Below, piece by piece: positions 56,344-64,000 of a stretch of DNA of 64,000 nucleotides. The position numbers and the translations under genes are program-made. Position 1 is the stretch's first letter. Every line of letters starts with the position of its first letter. This stretch comes from an uncultured Croceicoccus sp. (GTDB lineage Bacteria > Pseudomonadota > Alphaproteobacteria > Sphingomonadales > Sphingomonadaceae). The stretch spans positions 558,001 through 622,000 of the forward strand of contig NZ_CANMCP010000001.1 in assembly GCF_947496385.1 (NCBI RefSeq). The letters are read 5' to 3'. Under the pieces are notes generated by a model, which worked only from the letters and a program-made list of their open reading frames with translations, was not told the origin of the DNA and made no database searches.

Positions 56344-56359
56344 TTGACCTTACCGTCAA
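56344..56359. promoter_or_regulatory. Dyad TTGAC-N6-GTCAA upstream of ETF-QO
   Basis: TTGAC (56344-56348) and GTCAA (56355-56359) are perfect arms around 6 bases. LiuR-type MerR regulators bind similar 16-base dyads before genes of fatty-acid and branched-chain amino-acid breakdown, and ETF-QO serves exactly those dehydrogenases. The site is 63 bases before the start codon, close to a promoter position. Regulator identity is inferred only. Confidence 0.45.
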
Positions 56360-56422
56360 TGGCAATCAAGGCCATGGGCACAACAGTTGCGAAGACAAGA
56401 GATCTGGAAGGGACGAGACCCC

Positions 56423-58069
56423 ATGAGCGAACGCGAATCCATGCCCTATGATGTCGTCATCGTCGGCGGCGGCGTTGCCGGCCTGTCCGCGGCGATCCGG
56501 CTGAAACAGGTGAATGACGCGCTTGAGGTCTGCGTCCTTGAAAAAGGATCGGAAATCGGCGCGCATATCCTGTCGGGTGCGGTGGTCGATCCGCGCGCGC
56601 TCGACGAATTGCTGCCCGACTGGCGCGAGGATGGCTGCCCCATGGCCGAGGTGCCGGTGACGGACAACTGGCACTGGATCCTGACCAAGGGCAAAAAGTT
56701 CAACATGCCCCATGCGATGATGCCGCCGCTCTTGTCGAACAAGGGGAATTATACGGGCTCGCTCGGCAATCTGTCCCGCTGGCTGGCGGAGAAGGCGGAA
56801 GGTCTGGGCGTCGAGATTTTCCCCGGATTTCCCGCGGCGGAGATCCTGTATGACGACAATGGCGCGGTGCGCGGTGTAGCGACCGGCGACATGGGCGTCG
56901 CCGCCGATGGCAGCCACAAGGCCGATTACGCGCAGGGCATGGAACTGCACGCGAAATACACGCTCTTTGCCGAAGGGGCGCGCGGTTCGCTGACCAAGCA
57001 GCTGAAGGCGAAATACGACCTTGAGGCGAATTGCGAGCCGCAGGTCTATGGTCTCGGCATCAAGGAATTGTGGGACATCGAGCCGGGCAAGCACGTGCCG
57101 GGCCGCGTCGTCCACACGCAGGGCTGGCCCCTGTCCGAAAGCGAAAGCTGGGGCGGCGGGTTCATCTATCACCAGGCGAACGGGCAGGTCGCGATCGGCT
57201 TCGTGACCGCGCTCGATTACAAGAACCCCTATGTCCACCCGTTCGAGGAATTTCAGCGGTGGAAGCAGCATCCCGACATTCGCCCGCTGCTCGAAGGGGG
57301 CAAGCGCGTGTCCTATGGCGCGCGGGCGATCAACGAGGGCGGCTGGCAATCGGTGCCCAAGCTCGGCTTCCCCGGCGGCGCGCTGATCGGTTGTGCGGCG
57401 GGTTTCGTCAACGTGCCGCGGATCAAGGGCAGCCATACCGCGATGAAATCGGGCATGCTCGCCGCCGAGGCCATGGCCGACGCCATCGCGGCCGACCGCG
57501 AACATGACGAGGTTTCGGAATATGAAGCGAATCTGCGGTCGAGCTGGATCGCCGAGGAATTGAAGAAGGTGCAGAACGCCGAACCTGCCGTCGCGAAATT
57601 CGGCGGTTCGCTCGGCACGATCCTCGCCGGCGCGGACATGTGGATGCGCACGTTGAAGATCGGGCTTCCCGTGAAGATGAAGCACCACCGCGATTGCGAG
57701 CAATTGCAGCGTGCCGATCTTTACAAGCCCATCGAATATCCCAAGCCCGACGGCGTCATCAGCTTCGACCGTTTGTCGAGTGTGTTCCTGTCCAACACCA
57801 ACCATGCCGAGGATCAGCCCTGCCATTTGCAGCTGACCGATCCGGACGTGCCGGTAAAGATCAACCTGCCGGTCTTCGCCGGACCTGCGGCGCGATACTG
57901 CCCGGCGGGCGTCTATGAATATGTCGGTGTCGAGGAGGGCGATCCGAAATTCGTCATCAACGCGCAGAATTGCGTGCATTGCAAGACGTGCGACATCAAG
58001 GACCCGACGCAGAACATCAACTGGGTCACGCCGGAGGGCGGCGGCGGGCCGAACTATCCCAATATGTGA
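56423..58069 (+). CDS. Electron-transfer flavoprotein:ubiquinone oxidoreductase
   Basis: The enzyme takes electrons from ETF, which is reduced by acyl-CoA and other dehydrogenases, and passes them to ubiquinone. The 548-residue protein begins with FAD-binding VVIVGGGVAGLSAAI. It has a membrane-associated region and ends with a [4Fe-4S] cluster at residues 517, 520 and 523 (NCVHCKTCDIKDP), with a fourth Cys in RYCPAGVYEY. GGAAGGG precedes the ATG at 56423. It is likely under control of the dyad described above. IspE follows 16 bases later. Confidence 0.96.
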   Translation: MSERESMPYDVVIVGGGVAGLSAAIRLKQVNDALEVCVLEKGSEIGAHILSGAVVDPRALDELLPDWREDGCPMAEVPVTDNWHWILTKGKKFNMPHAMMPPLLSNKGNYTGSLGNLSRWLAEKAEGLGVEIFPGFPAAEILYDDNGAVRGVATGDMGVAADGSHKADYAQGMELHAKYTLFAEGARGSLTKQLKAKYDLEANCEPQVYGLGIKELWDIEPGKHVPGRVVHTQGWPLSESESWGGGFIYHQANGQVAIGFVTALDYKNPYVHPFEEFQRWKQHPDIRPLLEGGKRVSYGARAINEGGWQSVPKLGFPGGALIGCAAGFVNVPRIKGSHTAMKSGMLAAEAMADAIAADREHDEVSEYEANLRSSWIAEELKKVQNAEPAVAKFGGSLGTILAGADMWMRTLKIGLPVKMKHHRDCEQLQRADLYKPIEYPKPDGVISFDRLSSVFLSNTNHAEDQPCHLQLTDPDVPVKINLPVFAGPAARYCPAGVYEYVGVEEGDPKFVINAQNCVHCKTCDIKDPTQNINWVTPEGGGGPNYPNM

Positions 58070-58085
58070 GCGGGGCGCCTGACGC

Positions 58086-58898
58086 GTGGCGCTTGCCGAG
58101 ACTGCTTTTGCCAAGATCAACCTCGCGCTGCATGTCCGCAAGCGGCGCGAGGATGGCTATCACGAGCTTGAAACGCTGTTCGCCTTCGTCGATGATGGCG
58201 ATCGCCTGACCGCGTGCGGGGCGGGGGGCGACCGGTTGACGACGACCGGCGAATTCGCGGGTGCGCTGACCGACCCGTTCGGCAATATCGTCGCGCAGGC
58301 GCTCTCCCGCCTCCCGCATGGGGCGGGCTGGGACGTGACGCTTGAAAAAAGGCTGCCGGTGGCGGCGGGGCTGGGCGGCGGGTCGGCCGATGCGGGCGCA
58401 ATCTTTCGCATGGTGCGCGATGCGCATGGCCTGCCCGATGGCTGGCAGGAGAAGGCCGCGCGCCTCGGCGCCGACGTCCCGGCCTGCGTGGAAAGCCGGA
58501 CCTGCATCGGGCGGGGGACCGGAACCGACCTCGAAATGGTGGAGAGCGACCTTGCCGGAACGCCGGTGCTGCTCGTCAATCCGCGGGTGCCATTGGCGAC
58601 CGGGCCGGTGTTTGGGCGCTGGGACGGGCGCGACCGCGGCGCCATGCCCGATGGCGGCGTCCGCGCGATCGCCATGGCGGGGCGCAACGATCTGGAGCCG
58701 GGCGCGATCGCGCTGTGCCCGCAGATCGCCGATGTGCTGGCGGCCTTGCGCGAAACCGATGCATTTGTCGTCAGGATGTCGGGATCGGGTGCGACCTGTT
58801 TTGCGTTATATGACGACATGCGTGGCCGCGAATATGCGGCCCGCAAGCTGGCCGCCGCCCATCCGGGCTGGTGGCAGATGGAAGGATGCCTGCGTTGA
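58086..58898 (+). CDS. ispE: 4-diphosphocytidyl-2-C-methyl-D-erythritol kinase
   Basis: IspE phosphorylates CDP-methylerythritol in the MEP isoprenoid pathway. The 270-residue GHMP kinase has KINLALHVRKRREDGYHEL at the start and the ATP motif LPVAAGLGGGSADAGA. A late SGSGATCFALY is also present. The GTG at 58086 gives the standard N-terminus. It is co-transcribed, by position, with ETF-QO and overlaps the next gene. Confidence 0.95.
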   Translation: MALAETAFAKINLALHVRKRREDGYHELETLFAFVDDGDRLTACGAGGDRLTTTGEFAGALTDPFGNIVAQALSRLPHGAGWDVTLEKRLPVAAGLGGGSADAGAIFRMVRDAHGLPDGWQEKAARLGADVPACVESRTCIGRGTGTDLEMVESDLAGTPVLLVNPRVPLATGPVFGRWDGRDRGAMPDGGVRAIAMAGRNDLEPGAIALCPQIADVLAALRETDAFVVRMSGSGATCFALYDDMRGREYAARKLAAAHPGWWQMEGCLR

Positions 58899-59617
58899 GC
58901 CTTACCCCCTATCGCCAGGTCGGCACGCCCTCGCGCGGCGGCATCGTGCTCGTCGCCGACCATGCCGGGACCGCGGTGCCGGACGATATTCCGCTGGGCA
59001 TCGGGCCTGACCTGATGAAACGACACATCGCCGTCGATATCGGGGTGGAAGGCGTGGCCGAACGCATGGCCCGCCGCCACGACATTCCCGCCCATCTCGC
59101 GACGATCAGCCGGCTCGTCATCGACCTCCACCGGGAGGAGGACCACGAAAAGCTGATCCCGGTCGAAAGCGACGGGCACCTGATCGCGGGCAATATCGGC
59201 GCGGATCGGGACCGGCGCGTGGCGCTCTATTACCGGCCCTATCACGATGCGCTGGCGCAATGGCTGGATGCGGCGGACCCGCGGCTGATCGTGTCGCTGC
59301 ACAGTTTCACGCCGAAGCTGGAGAGCGATCCGGACGAGGAACGCCCCTGGGACGTGGGCCTGCTCTATAACGAAAACAGCGAGCCGGCCCTGCGCGCCAT
59401 TGCCATGTTCCGGGCGCAGGGGATGAATGTCGGCGATAACGAGCCTTATTCCGGGCGCATATTGAACGCCACGATGAACCGCCATGCCGAGGCGAAGGGC
59501 CGCGACTATCTCGCCATCGAGGTGCGGCAGGATCATATCGCCACCGCCGCGGGGCAGCAACGCTGGGCAGGATTGATCGCCGACATCGCCAATCGCGTAG
59601 CTTTGATGCTGGATTAA
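58895..59617 (+). CDS. N-formylglutamate amidohydrolase family protein
   Basis: The 240-residue protein has HAGTAVPDDI, DIGVEGVAER, SRLVIDLHREEDHEKLIP split around residues 60-85 and VSLHSFTP, which match the N-formylglutamate amidohydrolase family. It would cut formyl groups from amino acids. No hut genes for histidine breakdown are nearby, so another role is possible. The TTG at 58895 overlaps the ispE stop (TTGA) with GGAAGG 9 bases upstream; the ATG at 58886 is a second choice. Confidence 0.82.
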   Translation: MSLTPYRQVGTPSRGGIVLVADHAGTAVPDDIPLGIGPDLMKRHIAVDIGVEGVAERMARRHDIPAHLATISRLVIDLHREEDHEKLIPVESDGHLIAGNIGADRDRRVALYYRPYHDALAQWLDAADPRLIVSLHSFTPKLESDPDEERPWDVGLLYNENSEPALRAIAMFRAQGMNVGDNEPYSGRILNATMNRHAEAKGRDYLAIEVRQDHIATAAGQQRWAGLIADIANRVALMLD

Positions 59618-59699
59618 CCGCCCGCCCCAAGCATTTCTTGCTTAAGCTATAGGACATGGTGCTGTAGGGGGGCGCCAAGCGCAACCGACGGAGATACCC

Positions 59700-61562
59700 A
59701 TGCCTGCCTATCGTTCCCGCACCACCACCCATGGCCGCAACATGGCAGGGGCGCGCGGTCTGTGGCGGGCGACCGGCATGAAGGACGATGATTTCGGCAA
59801 ACCGATCATCGCCATCGCCAACAGCTTTACGCAATTCGTGCCGGGGCACGTGCATCTGAAGGATCTGGGGCAGCTCGTCGCGCGCGAGATCGAGGATGCG
59901 GGCGGCGTCGCCAAGGAATTCAACACCATCGCGGTCGATGACGGCATCGCCATGGGGCACGATGGCATGCTCTATTCCCTGCCGAGCCGCGACCTCATCG
60001 CCGATAGCGTCGAGTTCATGGTCAACGCCCATTGCGCCGATGCGATCGTGTGCATCTCCAATTGCGACAAGATCACGCCCGGCATGTTGATGGCGGCGCT
60101 CCGGCTCAACATCCCGGTGGTGTTCGTGTCGGGCGGGCCGATGGAGGCGGGCAAGGTCGTGATCGACGGCAAGGAAAAGGCGCTGGACCTCGTCGATGCG
60201 ATGGTCGCCGCCGCCGACGACCGGATCAGCGACGAGGACGTGACCGCGATCGAACGCTCCGCCTGTCCGACCTGCGGATCGTGCAGCGGGATGTTCACCG
60301 CCAATTCGATGAATTGCCTGACCGAGGCGCTGGGCCTGTCGCTGCCGGGCAACGGGTCGCTGCTCGCCACCCATGCGGACCGGGAAAAGCTGTTCCGGGA
60401 GGCGGGCCGTACCGCCGTCGACCTGTGCAAGCGTTATTACGAGCAGGACGACGACAGTGTCCTTCCCCGCTCCATCGCCGGGTTCGGCGCGTTCGAAAAC
60501 GCGATGAGCCTCGACATCGCGATGGGCGGATCGACCAATACCGTGCTGCACCTGCTCGCCGCCGCGCACGAGGCGGGCGTCGATTTCACCATGGCCGATA
60601 TCGACCGGCTGTCGCGCCGCGTGCCGTGCCTGTCGAAGGTCGCGCCGTCGAAGGACGACGTCCACATGGAGGACGTGCACCGCGCCGGCGGCATCATGGC
60701 GATCCTGGGCGAGCTGGACCGCGCAGGGCTGCTCCACACCGATCTGCCGACCGTGCACAGCCGCACCATGGCCGACGCGCTCGACCGGTGGGACATCGCG
60801 CGCGATCCGTCGCCCGGCGTCGTCAGCTTCTACTCCGCCGCGCCGGGCGGTGTGCCGACACAGACCGCCTTTTCGCAGGATCGCCGCTGGGACCCCGATT
60901 TCGACCGCGAAACCGGCGTCATCCGCAGCGCCGAACACGCATTCAGCAAGGATGGCGGGCTCGCCGTGCTCTACGGCAATATCGCGCGCGACGGCTGTAT
61001 CGTGAAAACGGCGGGCGTGGATGAAAGCATCCTGAAATTCACCGGCCCGGCCAAGGTCTTCGAAAGCCAGGAAGCTGCCGTCACCGGCATCCTCGCGGGC
61101 AAGGTGGTGAAGGGCGACGTCGTCGTCATCCGGTACGAAGGGCCGCGCGGCGGACCGGGGATGCAGGAAATGCTCTACCCCACGAGCTATCTGAAATCGA
61201 AGGGGCTGGGCGCCGATTGCGCGCTGATCACCGACGGGCGCTTTTCGGGCGGCACGTCGGGCCTGTCCATCGGCCATGCCAGCCCGGAGGCGGCGGAGGG
61301 CGGCAATATCGGTCTCGTCGAACAGGGCGACATCATCGCCATCGACATTCCCGAACGCACCATCGAATTGCAAGTGGACGAGGCCACGCTCGCCCATCGC
61401 CGCGCCGCGATGGAGGAGAAGGGCGACGATGCGTGGATGCCCTCGCACCCGCGCCCGCGCCGCGTTTCGACCGCGCTCAAGGCCTATGCCGCGATGACGA
61501 CGAGCGCGGCACACGGGGCCGTGCGCGACCTCTCCGCCCTCGAGCGCCGGCGCAAGGATTGA
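59700..61562 (+). CDS. ilvD: Dihydroxy-acid dehydratase
   Basis: IlvD dehydrates dihydroxy acids to the 2-oxo precursors of valine, leucine and isoleucine. The 620-residue protein has cluster cysteines in [12 protein letters not shown] and [18 protein letters not shown]. It also has [16 protein letters not shown] and the late [18 protein letters not shown] sits about 7 bases before the ATG. Length fits the long [4Fe-4S]-type, as in E. coli. The gap before it has a weak AAGCA/TGCTT dyad (59629-59643) of unclear meaning. Confidence 0.96.
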   Translation: MPAYRSRTTTHGRNMAGARGLWRATGMKDDDFGKPIIAIANSFTQFVPGHVHLKDLGQLVAREIEDAGGVAKEFNTIAVDDGIAMGHDGMLYSLPSRDLIADSVEFMVNAHCADAIVCISNCDKITPGMLMAALRLNIPVVFVSGGPMEAGKVVIDGKEKALDLVDAMVAAADDRISDEDVTAIERSACPTCGSCSGMFTANSMNCLTEALGLSLPGNGSLLATHADREKLFREAGRTAVDLCKRYYEQDDDSVLPRSIAGFGAFENAMSLDIAMGGSTNTVLHLLAAAHEAGVDFTMADIDRLSRRVPCLSKVAPSKDDVHMEDVHRAGGIMAILGELDRAGLLHTDLPTVHSRTMADALDRWDIARDPSPGVVSFYSAAPGGVPTQTAFSQDRRWDPDFDRETGVIRSAEHAFSKDGGLAVLYGNIARDGCIVKTAGVDESILKFTGPAKVFESQEAAVTGILAGKVVKGDVVVIRYEGPRGGPGMQEMLYPTSYLKSKGLGADCALITDGRFSGGTSGLSIGHASPEAAEGGNIGLVEQGDIIAIDIPERTIELQVDEATLAHRRAAMEEKGDDAWMPSHPRPRRVSTALKAYAAMTTSAAHGAVRDLSALERRRKD

Positions 61563-61567
61563 CACCC

Positions 61568-62980
61568 ATGCACAATGCGGGCGCGCAGGTGCTGAGCGTT
61601 GCGCAGATGCGCAGCGCGGAGGAACGGCTGATCTCGGGCGGCAGCGATGTCGATGCCTTGATGCAGCGGGCCGGGCGCGGCGCGGCGCATCTCATCCGGC
61701 GGATGGCGCCGGGGGCGGCGATCACGGTGCTGTGCGGGCCGGGCAACAATGGCGGTGACGGCTATGTCATCGCGCGCGCGCTGCGTGAATGGGGGCACCG
61801 GGTCGCGGTCGTTGCGGCGATGGAGCCGGGCGGCGATGCGGCCCGCCGTGCGGCGGCGGAGTGCGATGCACCGCGCCTCGAACCCGATGCTGCGAAGGGC
61901 GACGTGCTGGTCGATTGCCTGTTCGGGAGCGGGCTCAATCGGCGGCTGTCAGACGAGCTTCAGGATATGCTGATCGGTCTGGCATCGCGCCACGACCGGC
62001 TTGTCGCTGTCGATCTGCCGAGTGGGATCGGCGCGGATGACGGGGCGCTGCTCGCCGATGAATTGCCGCGCTATGATCTGTGCATCGCGCTGGGGGCGTG
62101 GAAACGGGCGCATTATCTGATGCCGGCGATGGCGCATTGGGGCATGGTCCGGCTGATCGATATCGGGGTGGAGCGGGCCGATGGCCGGGCCTTGCTCGTG
62201 GAAAAACCACGGCTGTCGGCGCCTGCGATGGATGCGCACAAATATCGGCGCGGGCTGATCGATGTCGTGGGTGGGCAGATGCCGGGCGCCGGGATGCTGG
62301 CCGCGCGGGCCGCGGGGCTGGCCGGGGCGGGCTATGTCAAACTGCTCTCGCAGCGCCGCATCGTCGATGCACCCGCCGATCTCGTCACGATGAAGGCGCC
62401 GGGCGATGTTTCGCTCGGGCGGGAGATTGGCGATGAACGCGTGGCCGCGCTGCTCATCGGGCCGGGGCTGGGCCGCGATGCCGATGCGCGCGAACGTTTG
62501 GGGCAGGTGCTGTCCGCCGATCGGCCGACGGTGCTCGATGCCGATGCGCTTGTGATGCTGCGGCCGGCGATGATGACTCGCCGGGCCTCGCCGCTGATCG
62601 TGACACCGCATGAGGGCGAGCTTTCGGGGCTCGAAGACCTGTTCGGATTGTCGGGTGAGGGATCGAAGCCGGAACGGGCGCTCGCGCTCGCTGCCGAGAT
62701 GGATGCGCTTGTCATTGCAAAGGGGCCGGACACGGTCATCGCCACGCCGCAGGGGCGGCTGGCCTTTGCGCCGTCGGCGACAAGCTGGCTTTCGGTGGCG
62801 GGCAGCGGTGACGTGTTGGCGGGGATCGTGGCCGCCCGGCTCGGCGTGACGGGACAGGCGTGGGACGCCGCGATGCAGGCCGTCTGGCTCCACGGGGAGG
62901 CTGCGCGCCATGCGGGACCGGCATTCACCGCCGCCATGCTCGCGCAATCAGTGCAAGACGCGGTGGCCGCCGCGCTGTAA
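61568..62980 (+). CDS. nnr: Bifunctional NAD(P)HX epimerase / ADP-dependent dehydratase
   Basis: The enzyme repairs hydrated NADH and NADPH. The 470-residue protein joins an N-terminal epimerase domain (LSVAQMRSAEERLI, then LCGPGNNGGDGYVIAR) to a C-terminal kinase-like dehydratase (LIGPGLGRDADAR, TPHEGELSGLE and SVAGSGDVLAGIVAARL). Length matches bifunctional forms. It starts 5 bases after ilvD and likely shares its transcript. The gene name nnr covers both activities. Confidence 0.94.
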   Translation: MHNAGAQVLSVAQMRSAEERLISGGSDVDALMQRAGRGAAHLIRRMAPGAAITVLCGPGNNGGDGYVIARALREWGHRVAVVAAMEPGGDAARRAAAECDAPRLEPDAAKGDVLVDCLFGSGLNRRLSDELQDMLIGLASRHDRLVAVDLPSGIGADDGALLADELPRYDLCIALGAWKRAHYLMPAMAHWGMVRLIDIGVERADGRALLVEKPRLSAPAMDAHKYRRGLIDVVGGQMPGAGMLAARAAGLAGAGYVKLLSQRRIVDAPADLVTMKAPGDVSLGREIGDERVAALLIGPGLGRDADARERLGQVLSADRPTVLDADALVMLRPAMMTRRASPLIVTPHEGELSGLEDLFGLSGEGSKPERALALAAEMDALVIAKGPDTVIATPQGRLAFAPSATSWLSVAGSGDVLAGIVAARLGVTGQAWDAAMQAVWLHGEAARHAGPAFTAAMLAQSVQDAVAAAL

Positions 62981-62992
62981 GGGCGGGGCGTA

Positions 62993-64000
62993 ATGGAAAA
63001 GACCACACCCACCGAATCCGAAACCATCCTGCGCATCGCGGCGAAGGGCGACGGCGTGACCCCATCGGGGCGGCACGTCGCGCTCACCGCCCCCGGCGAC
63101 GCGGTCACCGCCGATGGCACGATCGTGCCCGGCCCGCATCACCAGACCCCGCCATGCCGCCATTTCCCCGAATGCGGCGGGTGCCAGCTTCAACAGCTGG
63201 ACGAGGAAAGCTGGTCCGATTTCGTGACCGCGCGCGTCGCCAACGCGGCCGAGGGGCAGGGCCTTTCTCCCGCCATCATGGAGCCCGCCGTCCTGTCCCC
63301 TGCACGAAGCCGCCGCCGCGCCACGCTTCATGCCGAGGCGAAGGGCCGGCAGGTCCGCATCGGGTTCAAGGCCGCGCGCACGCATCGCATCGTCGACATG
63401 AAACAATGCGAGGTGATGGAGCCGGCGCTTTTCGCGATCATCGGCCCGCTGCGCCGGTTGATCGCCGGGCTGGGACGAAAAAAGCTTGCCTGCGACGTGC
63501 ATCTCACCCTCACCGACCAGGGTGTCGATTGCGGGATCGAGGGCTGGCGTCCCGAAGGCCTTGCCGAGACGGAGGGCATGATCGCCTTTGCGCAGGAGAA
63601 TGGCCTGGCGCGGCTCACGCTCGACGATGGATATGGCCCCGAAACGCATTGGGAGCCGGAGCCGGTGACGGTCACGCTGTCGGGCGTGCCGGTCGCGATG
63701 CCGCCGGGTGCCTTCCTGCAACCGACCCGCACGGGGGAGGCGGCGCTCGTGGCCTCCGCCCGCGACTATCTTGCCGGCGCGACGCGCGTGGCGGATCTGT
63801 TTTCGGGGCTGGGCACGTTTGCCTTCGCGCTGGCCGGGGATGCGAAAGTGCTCGCAGCCGAAGCGGCGCGCGACCTGCACCTTGCGTGCAAGCAGGGCGC
63901 CGATCTGCACCGGCGCCCGGTCTTTGCGCAGCATCGCGACCTGTTCCGCAACCCGTTGATGACGGACGAGCTCAATCGTTTCGACGCCGTCCTGCTCGAC
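62993..64000 (+). CDS. Class I SAM-dependent RNA uridine methyltransferase (RlmD/TrmA-like), partial at the right edge
   Basis: The visible 336 residues hold an iron-sulfur cluster motif CRHFPECGGCQ (near residue 55), a TRAM-like start and the SAM fold with VADLFSGLGTFAFAL. PPGAFLQPT is typical of the RlmD/TrmA/RumA family, which makes 5-methyluridine in rRNA or tRNA. The 3' end, with the catalytic Cys and base, lies beyond the window. It follows the nnr gene by 12 bases. Confidence 0.9.
   Translation, partial: MEKTTPTESETILRIAAKGDGVTPSGRHVALTAPGDAVTADGTIVPGPHHQTPPCRHFPECGGCQLQQLDEESWSDFVTARVANAAEGQGLSPAIMEPAVLSPARSRRRATLHAEAKGRQVRIGFKAARTHRIVDMKQCEVMEPALFAIIGPLRRLIAGLGRKKLACDVHLTLTDQGVDCGIEGWRPEGLAETEGMIAFAQENGLARLTLDDGYGPETHWEPEPVTVTLSGVPVAMPPGAFLQPTRTGEAALVASARDYLAGATRVADLFSGLGTFAFALAGDAKVLAAEAARDLHLACKQGADLHRRPVFAQHRDLFRNPLMTDELNRFDAVLLD

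Noticed and set aside
59307-61565. A long open frame antisense to ilvD
   Set aside because: It has no domain match and lies opposite a well-supported gene.

Overview
The window is a GC-rich stretch of bacterial chromosome, densely coded on both strands. Almost every gene is intact; only the last runs off the right edge. The gene content points to an alphaproteobacterium, probably of the order Sphingomonadales, but this is inferred from gene style and content, not from a marker gene. I see no rRNA, tRNA, CRISPR array, insertion sequence, phage gene or integrase. No gene-free gap exceeds about 300 bases.

Layout. Positions 1-560 hold a LiuR-like MerR regulator with possible operator dyads. Positions 565-6694 hold a six-gene operon on the minus strand: DUF4129, DUF4350, MoxR ATPase, DUF58, SpoIIM-like and RDD. 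All five junctions are 4-base start/stop overlaps. After a YciC-like membrane protein and a strong two-way terminator comes amino-acid catabolism: putA with a divergent Lrp-type regulator, then sdaA, then a VOC protein with fahA and maiA for homogentisate breakdown. Malate synthase G, a cytochrome b with a molybdopterin oxidoreductase, and then an unusual locus follow (20161-23773). That locus has a membrane-fused MurF-like ligase, an alpha/beta hydrolase and a divergent Ddl-like ATP-grasp ligase. Glucokinase, a cyclophilin, and a BlaI/M56 pair with twin operators come next.

The middle (27618-38244) carries secreted or membrane proteins, 3-hydroxybutyrate dehydrogenase, guaB, rsmB, rppH and an oxygen-sensitive-type 2-oxoacid:ferredoxin oxidoreductase (korAB). 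The stretch 38258-46894 holds PAP2, photolyase, a cyclopropane fatty acid synthase, PilZ, an SDR, purF and a LolCD-type lipoprotein exporter. DnaE follows, with a terminator hairpin directly before its start codon. Then come modABC with a divergent short ModE-like regulator, moaB, a lytic transglycosylase and a divergent-looking uracil-DNA-glycosylase-fold protein. The right end holds ETF-QO, ispE, an N-formylglutamate amidohydrolase, ilvD, a bifunctional NAD(P)HX repair enzyme and a partial RNA methyltransferase.

How it fits together. Much of the window feeds carbon into central metabolism: proline to glutamate, serine to pyruvate, homogentisate to fumarate and acetoacetate, hydroxybutyrate to acetoacetate, and glyoxylate with acetyl-CoA to malate. 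ETF-QO and korAB handle electrons from such oxidations. The molybdate uptake genes and moaB could serve the molybdopterin enzyme at 19393. The two loci most worth study are the MurF-like/hydrolase/Ddl-like group and the MoxR operon.
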